Shown piece by piece: positions 1 to 6,062 of a stretch of DNA of 7,695 bases (positions within the stretch are counted from its first letter, which is position 1; each line of letters opens with the position of its first letter). Source of the stretch: Arcobacter sp. (GTDB lineage Bacteria > Campylobacterota > Campylobacteria > Campylobacterales > Arcobacteraceae); assembly GCA_016744485.1 (NCBI GenBank), contig JADGEG010000095.1:1-7695 (forward strand), given 5' to 3'. The notes under the pieces are model-generated. The model was not told the origin of the DNA. It worked only from the letters and a program-made list of their open reading frames with translations, and made no database searches. The position numbers and the translations under genes were made by a program.

Positions 1-687
1 TATCTCAAGTTTATTTATAATATTTTGAAAATTTAAATAAGTCATTTTTGTATCAAAAATATACTTAACATTAAGTTTGTTTGCTTTTTTAAAAAGTGCC
101 TTAGTATTAGAAGCTCTTGAAAGGCCTAAACACATATAGTTAAAATCAACAGAATTTTTTTTACACAAAGTAGCTATTTGAGAAAAAGGAGTTCCAGAAC
201 TTGATTTTTTTGAATCTCTTAAGTCAAAATGTGCATCAAAATTAATTATTGCAATGTTTTTTTTATTTTCTAAAGAATTAAATAATCCTAAAAAACTTGC
301 ATATGCAAGTTCATGCCCTCCACCCACAATAATAGGAAAATGATTTTGATTTAGTAATGTTGTAATGTATAAAGCTATTGTTTCTTGAGATTTTTCAAGA
401 TTTTTACTTGCTACAATTTTACCTGCATCACAAAGTTGATAATTTTCTAAGTGATAAGCAAAATTTCCCATAGAGTTTTTTAATGAATCACATCCATATG
501 CAGCTCCAATTCTTCCTTTATTTCTTTTAACTCCCTCATCACAATCAAATCCAAGTAAAGTAATAGCTTTTGCTTTTTTAAAAGGTGGCTTAATACATTT
601 AATTTTTTGATGCCATCTTTTTCCTAATTTTTTATCTTCTTTATCAACTCTACCTTTCCATAAACTTTTATTTGGTTTGTTATACAT
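1..687 (-). CDS. hutG: Formimidoylglutamase (arginase/ureohydrolase family), C-terminus cut by window edge
   Basis: Last step of the four-step histidine pathway: hydrolyses N-formimino-L-glutamate to L-glutamate and formamide in the cytoplasm, using a binuclear Mn centre. The frame is open from an ATG at 687-685 to the left edge, giving 229 residues; the family is usually about 310-330 aa, so roughly the last third is missing. Visible family signatures are CDEGVKRNKGRIGA (49-62), the metal motif GGGHE (122-126, His125), DAHFD (151-155, Asp151, His153, Asp155) and SSGTPF (163-168), which is typical of HutG rather than arginase or agmatinase. The third metal motif (SxDxDxxDP type) would lie beyond the edge and cannot be checked. 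The start is supported by AAGGAG (702-697) nine bases upstream, inside the end of hutI. The ATG overlaps the hutI stop by 8 bases, so the two are very likely cotranscribed and translationally coupled. Confidence 0.93.
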   Translation of the reverse strand, partial: MYNKPNKSLWKGRVDKEDKKLGKRWHQKIKCIKPPFKKAKAITLLGFDCDEGVKRNKGRIGAAYGCDSLKNSMGNFAYHLENYQLCDAGKIVASKNLEKSQETIALYITTLLNQNHFPIIVGGGHELAYASFLGLFNSLENKKNIAIINFDAHFDLRDSKKSSSGTPFSQIATLCKKNSVDFNYMCLGLSRASNTKALFKKANKLNVKYIFDTKMTYLNFQNIINKLEI

Positions 688-1897
688 TTACTTTTTCTCC
701 TTGATATACAGAATAATTAAGTGCAGTAGGTCTAAAAGAACAAACTAAATCTCTGGTATGTTCAAGATCCCAAATACAAAAATCTGCATCAAATCCTACT
801 TTTAATTCACCTTTACTATTTTGTAAACCAAGAGCTTGAGAAGCATATTTAGTTACTGCTAAAAATATCTCATTTACACTTAATGAAAATATTACTGCTG
901 ACATATTCATCATTAGTTGAAGTGAACACAGTGTTGATGTTCCTGGATTTAAATCACTTGCAATGGCTATTTTAACTTTGTATTTTCTAAAAAGATCAAT
1001 TGGAGGCATTTTAGTTTCACGTAAAAAGTAATAAGCCCCTGGTAATAAAACAGCAATGGTATTACTTTTTGCCATTCTTTTAATATCTTCTTCTTGTATA
1101 AATTCTAAATGATCAACACTTAAAGCATTATATTTACAAGCAAGAGTAGTTGCACCCATTGAGCTAAACTGTTCAGCATGTAGCTTAACTCTAATACCTA
1201 AACTTTTGGCTTTTTTAAATACTTTTTCTACTTGATTGCACGAAAAAGCTAGATTTTCACAATAAGCATCTACTGCATTGATAAGCCCTGTTTTATGAAC
1301 CTCATCAAACATAGTTTCACAAATATAATTAATATAAGACTCTGAATCATTTTTATACTCAGGAGGCACTGCATGTGCGGCTAAAAATGTTTTTTCTATA
1401 TGTATAGGATAATTAACTTCTAGTTTTTTCATCACTTCTAACATTTTAATTTCACTTTTTGTATCTAAGCCATATCCTGTTTTAATTTCAATTGTTGTAA
1501 CTCCTTCTTTGATTAAAGCTTTTAAGCGTTTTTCACTACTTTTATAAATTTTATCAAAGCTACTTTCTCTTAAGCTTGTAATAGAAGAGGTGATACCTCC
1601 CCCTTGTGCAGCAATTTGAGAATAAGTATAGCCCTTTAATCTTTTTTCAAATTCATCTGACCTACTTTTTGAATATACCAAATGTGTATGACAGTCTATT
1701 AATGAAGTAGAAATAAGTTTATTTTTTACATCTAATATTTCTTTACTTTTATATTTTGTAAAATTCTTCATTTTATCAATTTTTGATATTTTTTTATTTT
1801 TTATTCCTAAAAAACTATTTTCAAGTACTTCTATTTCATTCCATTTATTAATTATTGTAATTCTTGCATTTATCCAGACTTTATCAAAATCTTGCAT
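680..1897 (-). CDS. hutI: Imidazolonepropionase
   Basis: Third step of histidine degradation: hydrolytic ring opening of 4-imidazolone-5-propanoate to N-formimino-L-glutamate, by a cytoplasmic metal-dependent amidohydrolase. The protein is 405 aa, the normal family length. Visible signatures are the metal-binding HxH in DCHTHL (His70, His72), EIKTGYGLD (137-145, substrate loop), AAHAVP (His175), KLHAEQFSSMGA with His240 and Glu243, the VDHLEF segment with His263, and the metal ligand Asp315 in ASDLNPGTS. The C-terminus ends in the small beta domain usual for this fold (GELKVGFDADFCIWDL, 363-378). The ATG at 1897 is preceded by AAGGTGAG (1911-1904) with 6-base spacing. It is the first gene of the leftward arm and overlaps hutG by 8 bases. 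Transcription probably starts in the shared control region to its right, divergent from hutU. Confidence 0.97.
   Translation of the reverse strand: MQDFDKVWINARITIINKWNEIEVLENSFLGIKNKKISKIDKMKNFTKYKSKEILDVKNKLISTSLIDCHTHLVYSKSRSDEFEKRLKGYTYSQIAAQGGGITSSITSLRESSFDKIYKSSEKRLKALIKEGVTTIEIKTGYGLDTKSEIKMLEVMKKLEVNYPIHIEKTFLAAHAVPPEYKNDSESYINYICETMFDEVHKTGLINAVDAYCENLAFSCNQVEKVFKKAKSLGIRVKLHAEQFSSMGATTLACKYNALSVDHLEFIQEEDIKRMAKSNTIAVLLPGAYYFLRETKMPPIDLFRKYKVKIAIASDLNPGTSTLCSLQLMMNMSAVIFSLSVNEIFLAVTKYASQALGLQNSKGELKVGFDADFCIWDLEHTRDLVCSFRPTALNYSVYQGEKVNV
697..702 (-). promoter_or_regulatory. Ribosome binding site of hutG inside the hutI 3' end
   Basis: AAGGAG on the minus strand, nine bases before the hutG ATG at 687. 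It lies wholly within hutI coding sequence and decides the hutG start, which overlaps the hutI stop codon. Confidence 0.75.
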
Positions 1898-1903
1898 TTA
1901 AAA

Positions 1904-1911
1904 CTCACCTT
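1904..1911 (-). promoter_or_regulatory. Ribosome binding site of hutI
   Basis: AAGGTGAG on the minus strand, 6 bases before the hutI ATG at 1897. It supports that start codon. Confidence 0.7.
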
Positions 1912-1926
1912 TTTAATATTTTTTTC

Positions 1927-1946
1927 TTAATTGTATTGACAATTAA
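1927..1946. promoter_or_regulatory. Operator palindrome 1, putative HutC-type site
   Basis: Perfect inverted repeat: TTAATTGT (1927-1934), 4-bp spacer ATTG, ACAATTAA (1939-1946). It covers the -35 of the hutU promoter and the -10 candidate of the hutI promoter. The inner part resembles the GT-N-TA-N-AC core known for HutC-subfamily GntR operators, with one mismatch in the central TA. Binding by the GntR/UTRA protein encoded at 5279-5983 is inferred. Confidence 0.7.
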
Positions 1947-1958
1947 CCTAATTGTGTA
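1930..1958 (-). promoter_or_regulatory. Candidate sigma-70 promoter for hutIG, opposed to the hutU promoter
   Basis: Read on the minus strand, TACACA (1958-1953, 4 of 6 to the -35 consensus) is followed after 17 bp by TACAAT (1935-1930, 5 of 6 to the -10 consensus). Initiation would fall near 1923, giving a leader of about 25 bases that contains the AAGGTGAG ribosome site. The elements lie inside the two palindromes, so one regulator could block both directions. An alternative is TATAAT at 1968-1963 with a poor -35 and a leader of about 60 bases. In an AT-rich spacer this call remains tentative. Confidence 0.5.
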
Positions 1959-1964
1959 TATAAT
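1936..1964 (+). promoter_or_regulatory. Consensus sigma-70 promoter for hutUH
   Basis: TTGACA (1936-1941) and TATAAT (1959-1964) match the bacterial consensus at all 12 positions with the optimal 17-bp spacer. Initiation would be near 1971, leaving a leader of about 25 bases before the hutU ATG. A full -35 is notable because Campylobacterota housekeeping promoters often lack a recognisable one. Such a strong core promoter is expected to need repression, and the two palindromes lie directly on it. Confidence 0.8.
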
Positions 1965-1966
1965 TA
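1949..1966. promoter_or_regulatory. Operator palindrome 2, putative HutC-type site
   Basis: Near-perfect inverted repeat: TAATTGT (1949-1955), 4-bp spacer GTAT, ATAATTA (1960-1966), with 6 of 7 arm positions paired. It has the same half-site and spacer length as palindrome 1, and the two centres are 21 bp apart, two helical turns. It covers the hutU -10 and the candidate hutI -35. Confidence 0.62.
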
Positions 1967-1995
1967 TAGCATAAGAATAATAAAAAGGTAAAATT

Positions 1996-3666
1996 ATGAA
2001 TAAAAAACGAATTATTAAATCTCCCATTGGTACAAAAATAACTGCAAAATCTTGGTTAAGTGAAGCTGCTTTAAGAATGTTAATGAATAATTTAGATGAA
2101 GAAGTAGCTGAAAGACCTGAAGATTTAGTTGTTTATGGTGGTATTGGAAAAGCTGCAAGAAATTGGGAATGTTTTGATAAAATTGTAGAAGTTTTAAAAC
2201 GTCTTGAAAATAATGAAACACTATTAGTACAATCAGGTAAAGCAGTTGGAGTTTTTAAAACACATGAAAATGCACCTAGAGTTTTAATAGCTAATTCAAA
2301 TATTGTTCCTTATAAAGCTAATTGGGAAACATTTAATGAGCTTGATAAAAAAGGTTTAATAATGTATGGACAAATGACAGCAGGTTCTTGGATATATATA
2401 GGCTCTCAAGGAATTGTTCAAGGAACATATGAAACTTTTGTTTCAATGGCTAAAAAGCATTTTGATGGTGACCTTTGTGGAAAATGGATCTTAACAGGAG
2501 GTCTTGGGGGAATGGGAGGAGCTCAACCACTTGCAGCCACTATGGCTGGAGCATCTATGTTAGCTATTGAGTGTGATGAAACTAGAATTGATAAAAGAAT
2601 TGAAACTAAATATTGTGATTGTAAAGTTTATACTTTAAAAGATGCAATTAAGATTTTAAAAGATGCAAAAGAGAGAAAAAAAGCAGTTTCTATTGGACTT
2701 CTTGGAAATGCGGCAGAAATTTTTCCTCTTATTTTAAAAGGAGATTTTCTTCCTGATGCAGTAACTGATCAAACAAGTGCACATGATCCTTTAAACGGAT
2801 ACTTACCTATTGCTTGGAGTTTGCAAAAAGCAAAAGAGTTAAGAATTAGTAATCCATCTTTAGTTGTGAATGAAGCAAAAAAATCAATGGCACTTCAAGT
2901 AAAAGCAATGTTAGGCTTTTACAACAAGGGCATTCCTACATTTGATTATGGTAATAATATTAGACAAATGGCACTAGAAACTGGTATTAATAATGCTTTT
3001 GATTTTAAAGGTTTTGTTCCTTTATATATTAGAGATTTATTTTGTGAAGGTATTGGACCTTTTAGATGGGTGGCACTATCAGGAGATAAAGAAGATATTT
3101 ATAAAACAGATGAGAAAATGAAAGAATTGTTTCCATATAATAAATCTTTACATACTTGGTTAGATGGAGCAAGAGAAAAAATAAGTTTTCAAGGTTTACC
3201 TGCACGAATTTGTTGGATTGGAGCAGGAGATAGGGCAAAAGCAGGTTTGGCATTTAATGAGATGGTTAAAAATGGGGAGCTAAAAGCCCCTATTGTAATA
3301 GGTCGAGATCATTTAGACTCAGGATCAGTAACATCTCCTAATAGAGAAACTGAAGATATGAAAGATGGCTCAGATGTAGTATCTGATTGGCCTTTATTAA
3401 ACGCACTATTAAATACAGCAAGTGGAGCAACTTGGGTTTCTTTACATCACGGTGGTGGTGTTGGCATGGGATTTTCCCAACATGCAGGTATGGTAATAGT
3501 TGCAGATGGTACAGAAGAAGCCTCTAAGAGATTAAAAAATGTATTAACAAATGACCCTGCAACGGGAGTAATGCGACATGCCGATGCTGGATATGAGCTT
3601 TCAATAAATAAAGCAAAAGAGCAAAACTTAGATTTACCAATGATAAAGGATAATGAAGATGTTTAG
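1996..3666 (+). CDS. hutU: Urocanate hydratase (urocanase)
   Basis: Second step of histidine degradation: adds water to urocanate to form 4-imidazolone-5-propanoate, using tightly bound NAD+ as an electrophile in the cytoplasm. The protein is 556 aa, the normal length (about 555-560). Signatures seen are the N-terminal WLSEAALRMLMNNLDEEVAE region, YGGIGKAARNW (47-57), the glycine-rich NAD-binding loop GGLGGMGGAQP (168-178), DQTSAHDPLNGY, the conserved Cys406 in LPARICWIG, which matches the catalytic-region cysteine of Pseudomonas urocanase, and HHGGGVGMGFSQHAG (484-498). The ATG follows AAGGT (1985-1989) six bases upstream. It is the first gene of the rightward arm, directly behind the consensus promoter and double operator, and its last 8 bases overlap hutH. 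All key residues I can check are intact. Confidence 0.98.
   Translation: MNKKRIIKSPIGTKITAKSWLSEAALRMLMNNLDEEVAERPEDLVVYGGIGKAARNWECFDKIVEVLKRLENNETLLVQSGKAVGVFKTHENAPRVLIANSNIVPYKANWETFNELDKKGLIMYGQMTAGSWIYIGSQGIVQGTYETFVSMAKKHFDGDLCGKWILTGGLGGMGGAQPLAATMAGASMLAIECDETRIDKRIETKYCDCKVYTLKDAIKILKDAKERKKAVSIGLLGNAAEIFPLILKGDFLPDAVTDQTSAHDPLNGYLPIAWSLQKAKELRISNPSLVVNEAKKSMALQVKAMLGFYNKGIPTFDYGNNIRQMALETGINNAFDFKGFVPLYIRDLFCEGIGPFRWVALSGDKEDIYKTDEKMKELFPYNKSLHTWLDGAREKISFQGLPARICWIGAGDRAKAGLAFNEMVKNGELKAPIVIGRDHLDSGSVTSPNRETEDMKDGSDVVSDWPLLNALLNTASGATWVSLHHGGGVGMGFSQHAGMVIVADGTEEASKRLKNVLTNDPATGVMRHADAGYELSINKAKEQNLDLPMIKDNEDV
3645..3650 (+). promoter_or_regulatory. Ribosome binding site deciding the hutH start
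   Basis: AAAGGA within the end of hutU. Spacing is eight bases to the ATG at 3659 and two to the ATG at 3653, so the second ATG is the likelier start. Confidence 0.65.
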
Positions 3667-5191
3667 TTTACATTTAGTTCCAGGAAAATTAAGTTTACAA
3701 GATTTAAGAAGAATTAAAGATGAAAAAACTTTTATAACATTAGATGAAGGTGCAAGTAACAAAATAAATAAAGCAAATGAAACTATATTAAATATTATAA
3801 AAGACGATAGAACAGTTTATGGTGTTAATACTGGCTTTGGACTTCTAGCTAATACAAAAATTGCTAAAGAAGATTTAGAAGACTTACAAAGACGAATTGT
3901 ATTATCACATAGTGCAGGAATTGGAGAATATATTCCAAATGATAGTGTTCGTTTAATGATAACTTTGAAGATAAATTCTTTATCTTTAGCTTATTCAGGA
4001 ATTAGATTAAAAGTAATACTTGCATTGATTAATCTTGTAAATAATGAAATTTATCCTTGTATTCCTAAAAAAGGATCAGTTGGAGCAAGTGGTGATTTAG
4101 CACCATTAGCACATATGAGTGCAATTTTATTAGGATATGGATATGTAAATTATAAAGGTGAAATTTTAAAAGCAAAAGATGGTCTTAAAAAAGTAGGAAT
4201 GCAGCCTATTGTATTAGGTGCAAAAGAAGGATTAGCACTATTAAATGGAACACAACTATCAACTACTTTTTCACTTGAAGGTCTTTTTTATGCAGAAGAT
4301 TTATTCTCAAGTGCTATTGTAATTGGTTCTATGTGTGTTGAAGCGGTTCTAGGTAGTAGGGCTCCTTTTGATGAGAGAGTTCATAAAATAAGAGGTCATC
4401 AAACACAAATAGATACAGCAAAAATGTATAGGGATCTATTAGAAGATACAAGTAAAATCTCACAATCACATAAAAATTGTACAAGAGTACAAGACCCATA
4501 TTCAATTAGATGTCAACCTCAAGTTATGGGTGCTTGTTTAAGCCAGATACGAAATTCTGCACAAACTTTATTAACAGAAGCAAATGGGGTTACAGATAAC
4601 CCCTTGATTTTTGTAGATGAACAAGATGTTATTTCAGGTGGAAATTTTCATGCAGAACCTATTGCATTTGCAAGTGATAATTTAGCATTAGCTATTAGTG
4701 AAATTGGAGCTTTAAGTGAGCGAAGAATGGCATTATTAGTAGATAAACATTTAAGCCAATTACCTCCTTTTTTAGTAAATAATGGTGGCATGAATTCAGG
4801 GTTTATGATAGCACAAGTAACCGCTGCAGCACTTGCTAGTGAAAATAAATCTTTAGCATATCCAAGTAGTGTTGATTCTTTACCAACATCAGCCAATCAA
4901 GAAGATCATGTATCAATGGCTACATACGCAGGAAGACGCCTTAAAGATATGGCAGAAAATACAGCTGGTATTTTAGGTATTGAATTACTTGCAACTGCAC
5001 AAGGTATGGATTTTAGAGCACCAAACTTATCAACTGACAAAATTGAAGAAGCAAAAAAAATCATAAGAGAAAAAGTAGATTTTTATGATGAGGATAGATA
5101 TTTTACAGATGATATTGAAGCTGCAATGAAAGTGGTTCAGTCTGGAATTTACAATAAATTTATAGATAAAAATTTAATACCTAGTTTTTAA
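3659..5191 (+). CDS. hutH: Histidine ammonia-lyase (histidase)
   Basis: First, committed step: non-oxidative removal of ammonia from L-histidine to give trans-urocanate, which is also the usual inducer of hut genes. It is a cytoplasmic homotetramer whose MIO electrophile forms from an internal Ala-Ser-Gly. With the ATG at 3659 the protein is 510 aa, the standard size, and the MIO triad is Ala143-Ser144-Gly145 in GSVGASGDLAPLAH. Tyr54 in VYGVNTGFG matches the active-site tyrosine of the family, and QDPYSIRCQPQV and the SANQEDHVSMA segment are also present. I prefer the ATG at 3659 over the one at 3653 (512 aa): AAAGGA (3645-3650) is eight bases from 3659 but only two from 3653, and the N-terminus MFSLHLVPGKLSL then aligns with known histidases. 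The start overlaps the hutU stop by 8 bases, suggesting coupled translation. Confidence 0.97.
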   Translation: MFSLHLVPGKLSLQDLRRIKDEKTFITLDEGASNKINKANETILNIIKDDRTVYGVNTGFGLLANTKIAKEDLEDLQRRIVLSHSAGIGEYIPNDSVRLMITLKINSLSLAYSGIRLKVILALINLVNNEIYPCIPKKGSVGASGDLAPLAHMSAILLGYGYVNYKGEILKAKDGLKKVGMQPIVLGAKEGLALLNGTQLSTTFSLEGLFYAEDLFSSAIVIGSMCVEAVLGSRAPFDERVHKIRGHQTQIDTAKMYRDLLEDTSKISQSHKNCTRVQDPYSIRCQPQVMGACLSQIRNSAQTLLTEANGVTDNPLIFVDEQDVISGGNFHAEPIAFASDNLALAISEIGALSERRMALLVDKHLSQLPPFLVNNGGMNSGFMIAQVTAAALASENKSLAYPSSVDSLPTSANQEDHVSMATYAGRRLKDMAENTAGILGIELLATAQGMDFRAPNLSTDKIEEAKKIIREKVDFYDEDRYFTDDIEAAMKVVQSGIYNKFIDKNLIPSF

Positions 5192-5215
5192 TTGTATATT
5201 TTAAATTTATTTACT

Positions 5216-5238
5216 AAAGATAGCTTTGTGCTATTTTT
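5216..5238 (+). terminator. Rho-independent-type hairpin after hutH
   Basis: A 9-bp stem pairs 5216-5224 (AAAGATAGC) with 5230-5238 (GCTATTTTT), with one G-T wobble, around the loop TTTGT. The run of T at the 3' side partly lies in the stem, and a second T run follows at 5247-5251. It sits 24 bases after the hutH stop and 41 bases before the regulator start. It is AT-rich and probably leaky, so it would reduce rather than abolish read-through from hutUH into the regulator. Confidence 0.5.
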
Positions 5239-5268
5239 AGATAAACTTTTTAATATTTAGAAATTTTT

Positions 5269-5281
5269 AGGATTTAACTTG
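5269..5281 (+). promoter_or_regulatory. Ribosome site and TTG start of the hut regulator
   Basis: AGGA (5269-5272), six bases, then TTG (5279-5281). The in-frame stop at 5258-5260 excludes any upstream start, so the unusual TTG is effectively forced. Confidence 0.7.
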
Positions 5282-5983
5282 GCTATAAAACAAGCACTTT
5301 TTAAAAAAATAAAAGATTTTATTAAAAAAAAAATAGAAGAAGAAAAATATCTTCCAGATGAAAAAATTCCAACTGAAATGGAACTTTGTAAAATATTTAA
5401 TACAAGTAGACCAACGGTTAATAAAGCCATTAGTGAACTTGTTCTTGAAGGCATAGTTGTAAGGTTTCCTAGAAGTGGTACTTTTGTGACTCATAAAAAA
5501 GCTCAAAGTTCAATTTTAAATTTGCAAAATATAGCTAATGAGGTAAAAAATAGAGGCAATATTTATACTAATGAGCTTTTATATTTAAAAGAAATCAAAG
5601 CTAATGAACAAGTTGCGAAGGTATTAAATGTAGTAAAAGATCAAAAAATATTTGCATCTAAAATGATTCACAAAGAAAACAATGTACCTGTTCGTTTTGA
5701 TATACGATATATTAAACCCTCACTTGCACTTAAATATATAGATCAAGATTTTAAAAATATTACTCCTAGTGAATACCTGCAAAAAAATTGTCCTGTACAA
5801 AAAGTTGAAAATACTATAGAAGCTATTTTGGTTAATGAAGATATACAAAAAAATTTAGATATTACAAAATATGAACCTTGTTTATTGATTTCTCGTATAG
5901 TTATTTCAAAAGAAGAAATTTCTAGTTATTCTAAATTGTATTATCCAAGTTCACGATATAAATTAAATTCAACTTTTACATAA
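5279..5983 (+). CDS. hutC: GntR-family (HutC subfamily, UTRA domain) transcriptional regulator of the hut genes
   Basis: A 234-aa DNA-binding repressor candidate. Residues about 5-72 form the GntR winged helix-turn-helix (IPTEMELCKIF, then SRPTVNKAISELVLEGIV, and the wing RFPRSGTFV). Residues about 78-230 form the UTRA ligand-binding domain, with VRFDIRYIKP (138-147), TPSEYL (162-167), PCLLISRI (200-207) and a YPSSRYKL tail that recalls HutC proteins. Size and domain order fit HutC, which in Pseudomonas and enteric bacteria binds urocanate and leaves its operators. The ligand and target are inferred here from position directly after hutH and from the paired palindromes at 1927-1966. The start is TTG at 5279: the frame has a stop at 5258-5260, no ATG lies between, AGGA (5269-5272) is six bases upstream, and the next ATG would delete half the DNA-binding domain. 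An A10 run occurs at 5324-5333. Confidence 0.85.
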   Translation: MAIKQALFKKIKDFIKKKIEEEKYLPDEKIPTEMELCKIFNTSRPTVNKAISELVLEGIVVRFPRSGTFVTHKKAQSSILNLQNIANEVKNRGNIYTNELLYLKEIKANEQVAKVLNVVKDQKIFASKMIHKENNVPVRFDIRYIKPSLALKYIDQDFKNITPSEYLQKNCPVQKVENTIEAILVNEDIQKNLDITKYEPCLLISRIVISKEEISSYSKLYYPSSRYKLNSTFT

Positions 5984-6011
5984 AAATAATACTCTTAATT
6001 AATACACTTTT

Positions 6012-6029
6012 TGATAAAATCTTTTATCA
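6012..6029. repeat. AT-rich inverted repeat between the regulator and the phospholipid gene
   Basis: TGATAAA (6012-6018), loop ATCT, TTTATCA (6023-6029): a perfect 7-bp stem with little GC and no proper T run after it. It may be a weak terminator for the hut rightward unit, or an operator. The same stretch holds TAAAAT (6015-6020, 5 of 6 to a -10), so it may instead mark the promoter of the next gene, with a leader of about 36 bases; no -35 is visible. The remainder of 5984-6062 shows nothing else. Confidence 0.35.
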
Positions 6030-6062
6030 TTTAAATAAAAATATGAAACAAAGAGGAAGTAA

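Noticed and set aside
257..264. T8 run within hutG as a frameshift or phase-variation site
   Set aside because: The frame stays open through it with conserved motifs on both sides, and similar runs are frequent in this AT-rich window.
1..687. Reading the partial gene as agmatinase or arginase
   Set aside because: The CDEGVKRNKGRIGA and SSGTPF segments and the overlap with hutI favour formimidoylglutamase; the missing C-terminus prevents a full check.
1913..1942. Alternative minus-strand promoter TTGTCA (1942-1937) with TATTAA (1918-1913)
   Set aside because: The 18-bp spacing and 4 of 6 -10 are poor, and initiation would fall on the hutI ribosome binding site.
2015..2221. Minus-strand open frame of 68 codons inside hutU
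   Set aside because: Lies wholly antisense to a well-conserved gene, has a low-complexity Leu/Gln/Phe composition, and shows no motif.
3062..3253. Minus-strand open frame of 63 codons inside hutU
   Set aside because: Antisense to hutU, with leucine-rich composition produced by the AT bias; no recognisable domain.
3653..3658. Upstream ATG for hutH at 3653 (512 aa)
   Set aside because: The Shine-Dalgarno sequence is only two bases away, while the ATG at 3659 has eight-base spacing and matches the usual histidase N-terminus. Not excluded entirely.
4648..4896. Minus-strand open frame of 82 codons inside hutH
   Set aside because: Complement of conserved histidase sequence; no independent evidence of coding.
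5257..5506. Two overlapping minus-strand frames over the start of the GntR gene
   Set aside because: Phe/Lys/Ser-rich shadows of the A/T runs in the regulator; the plus-strand GntR domain is clear.
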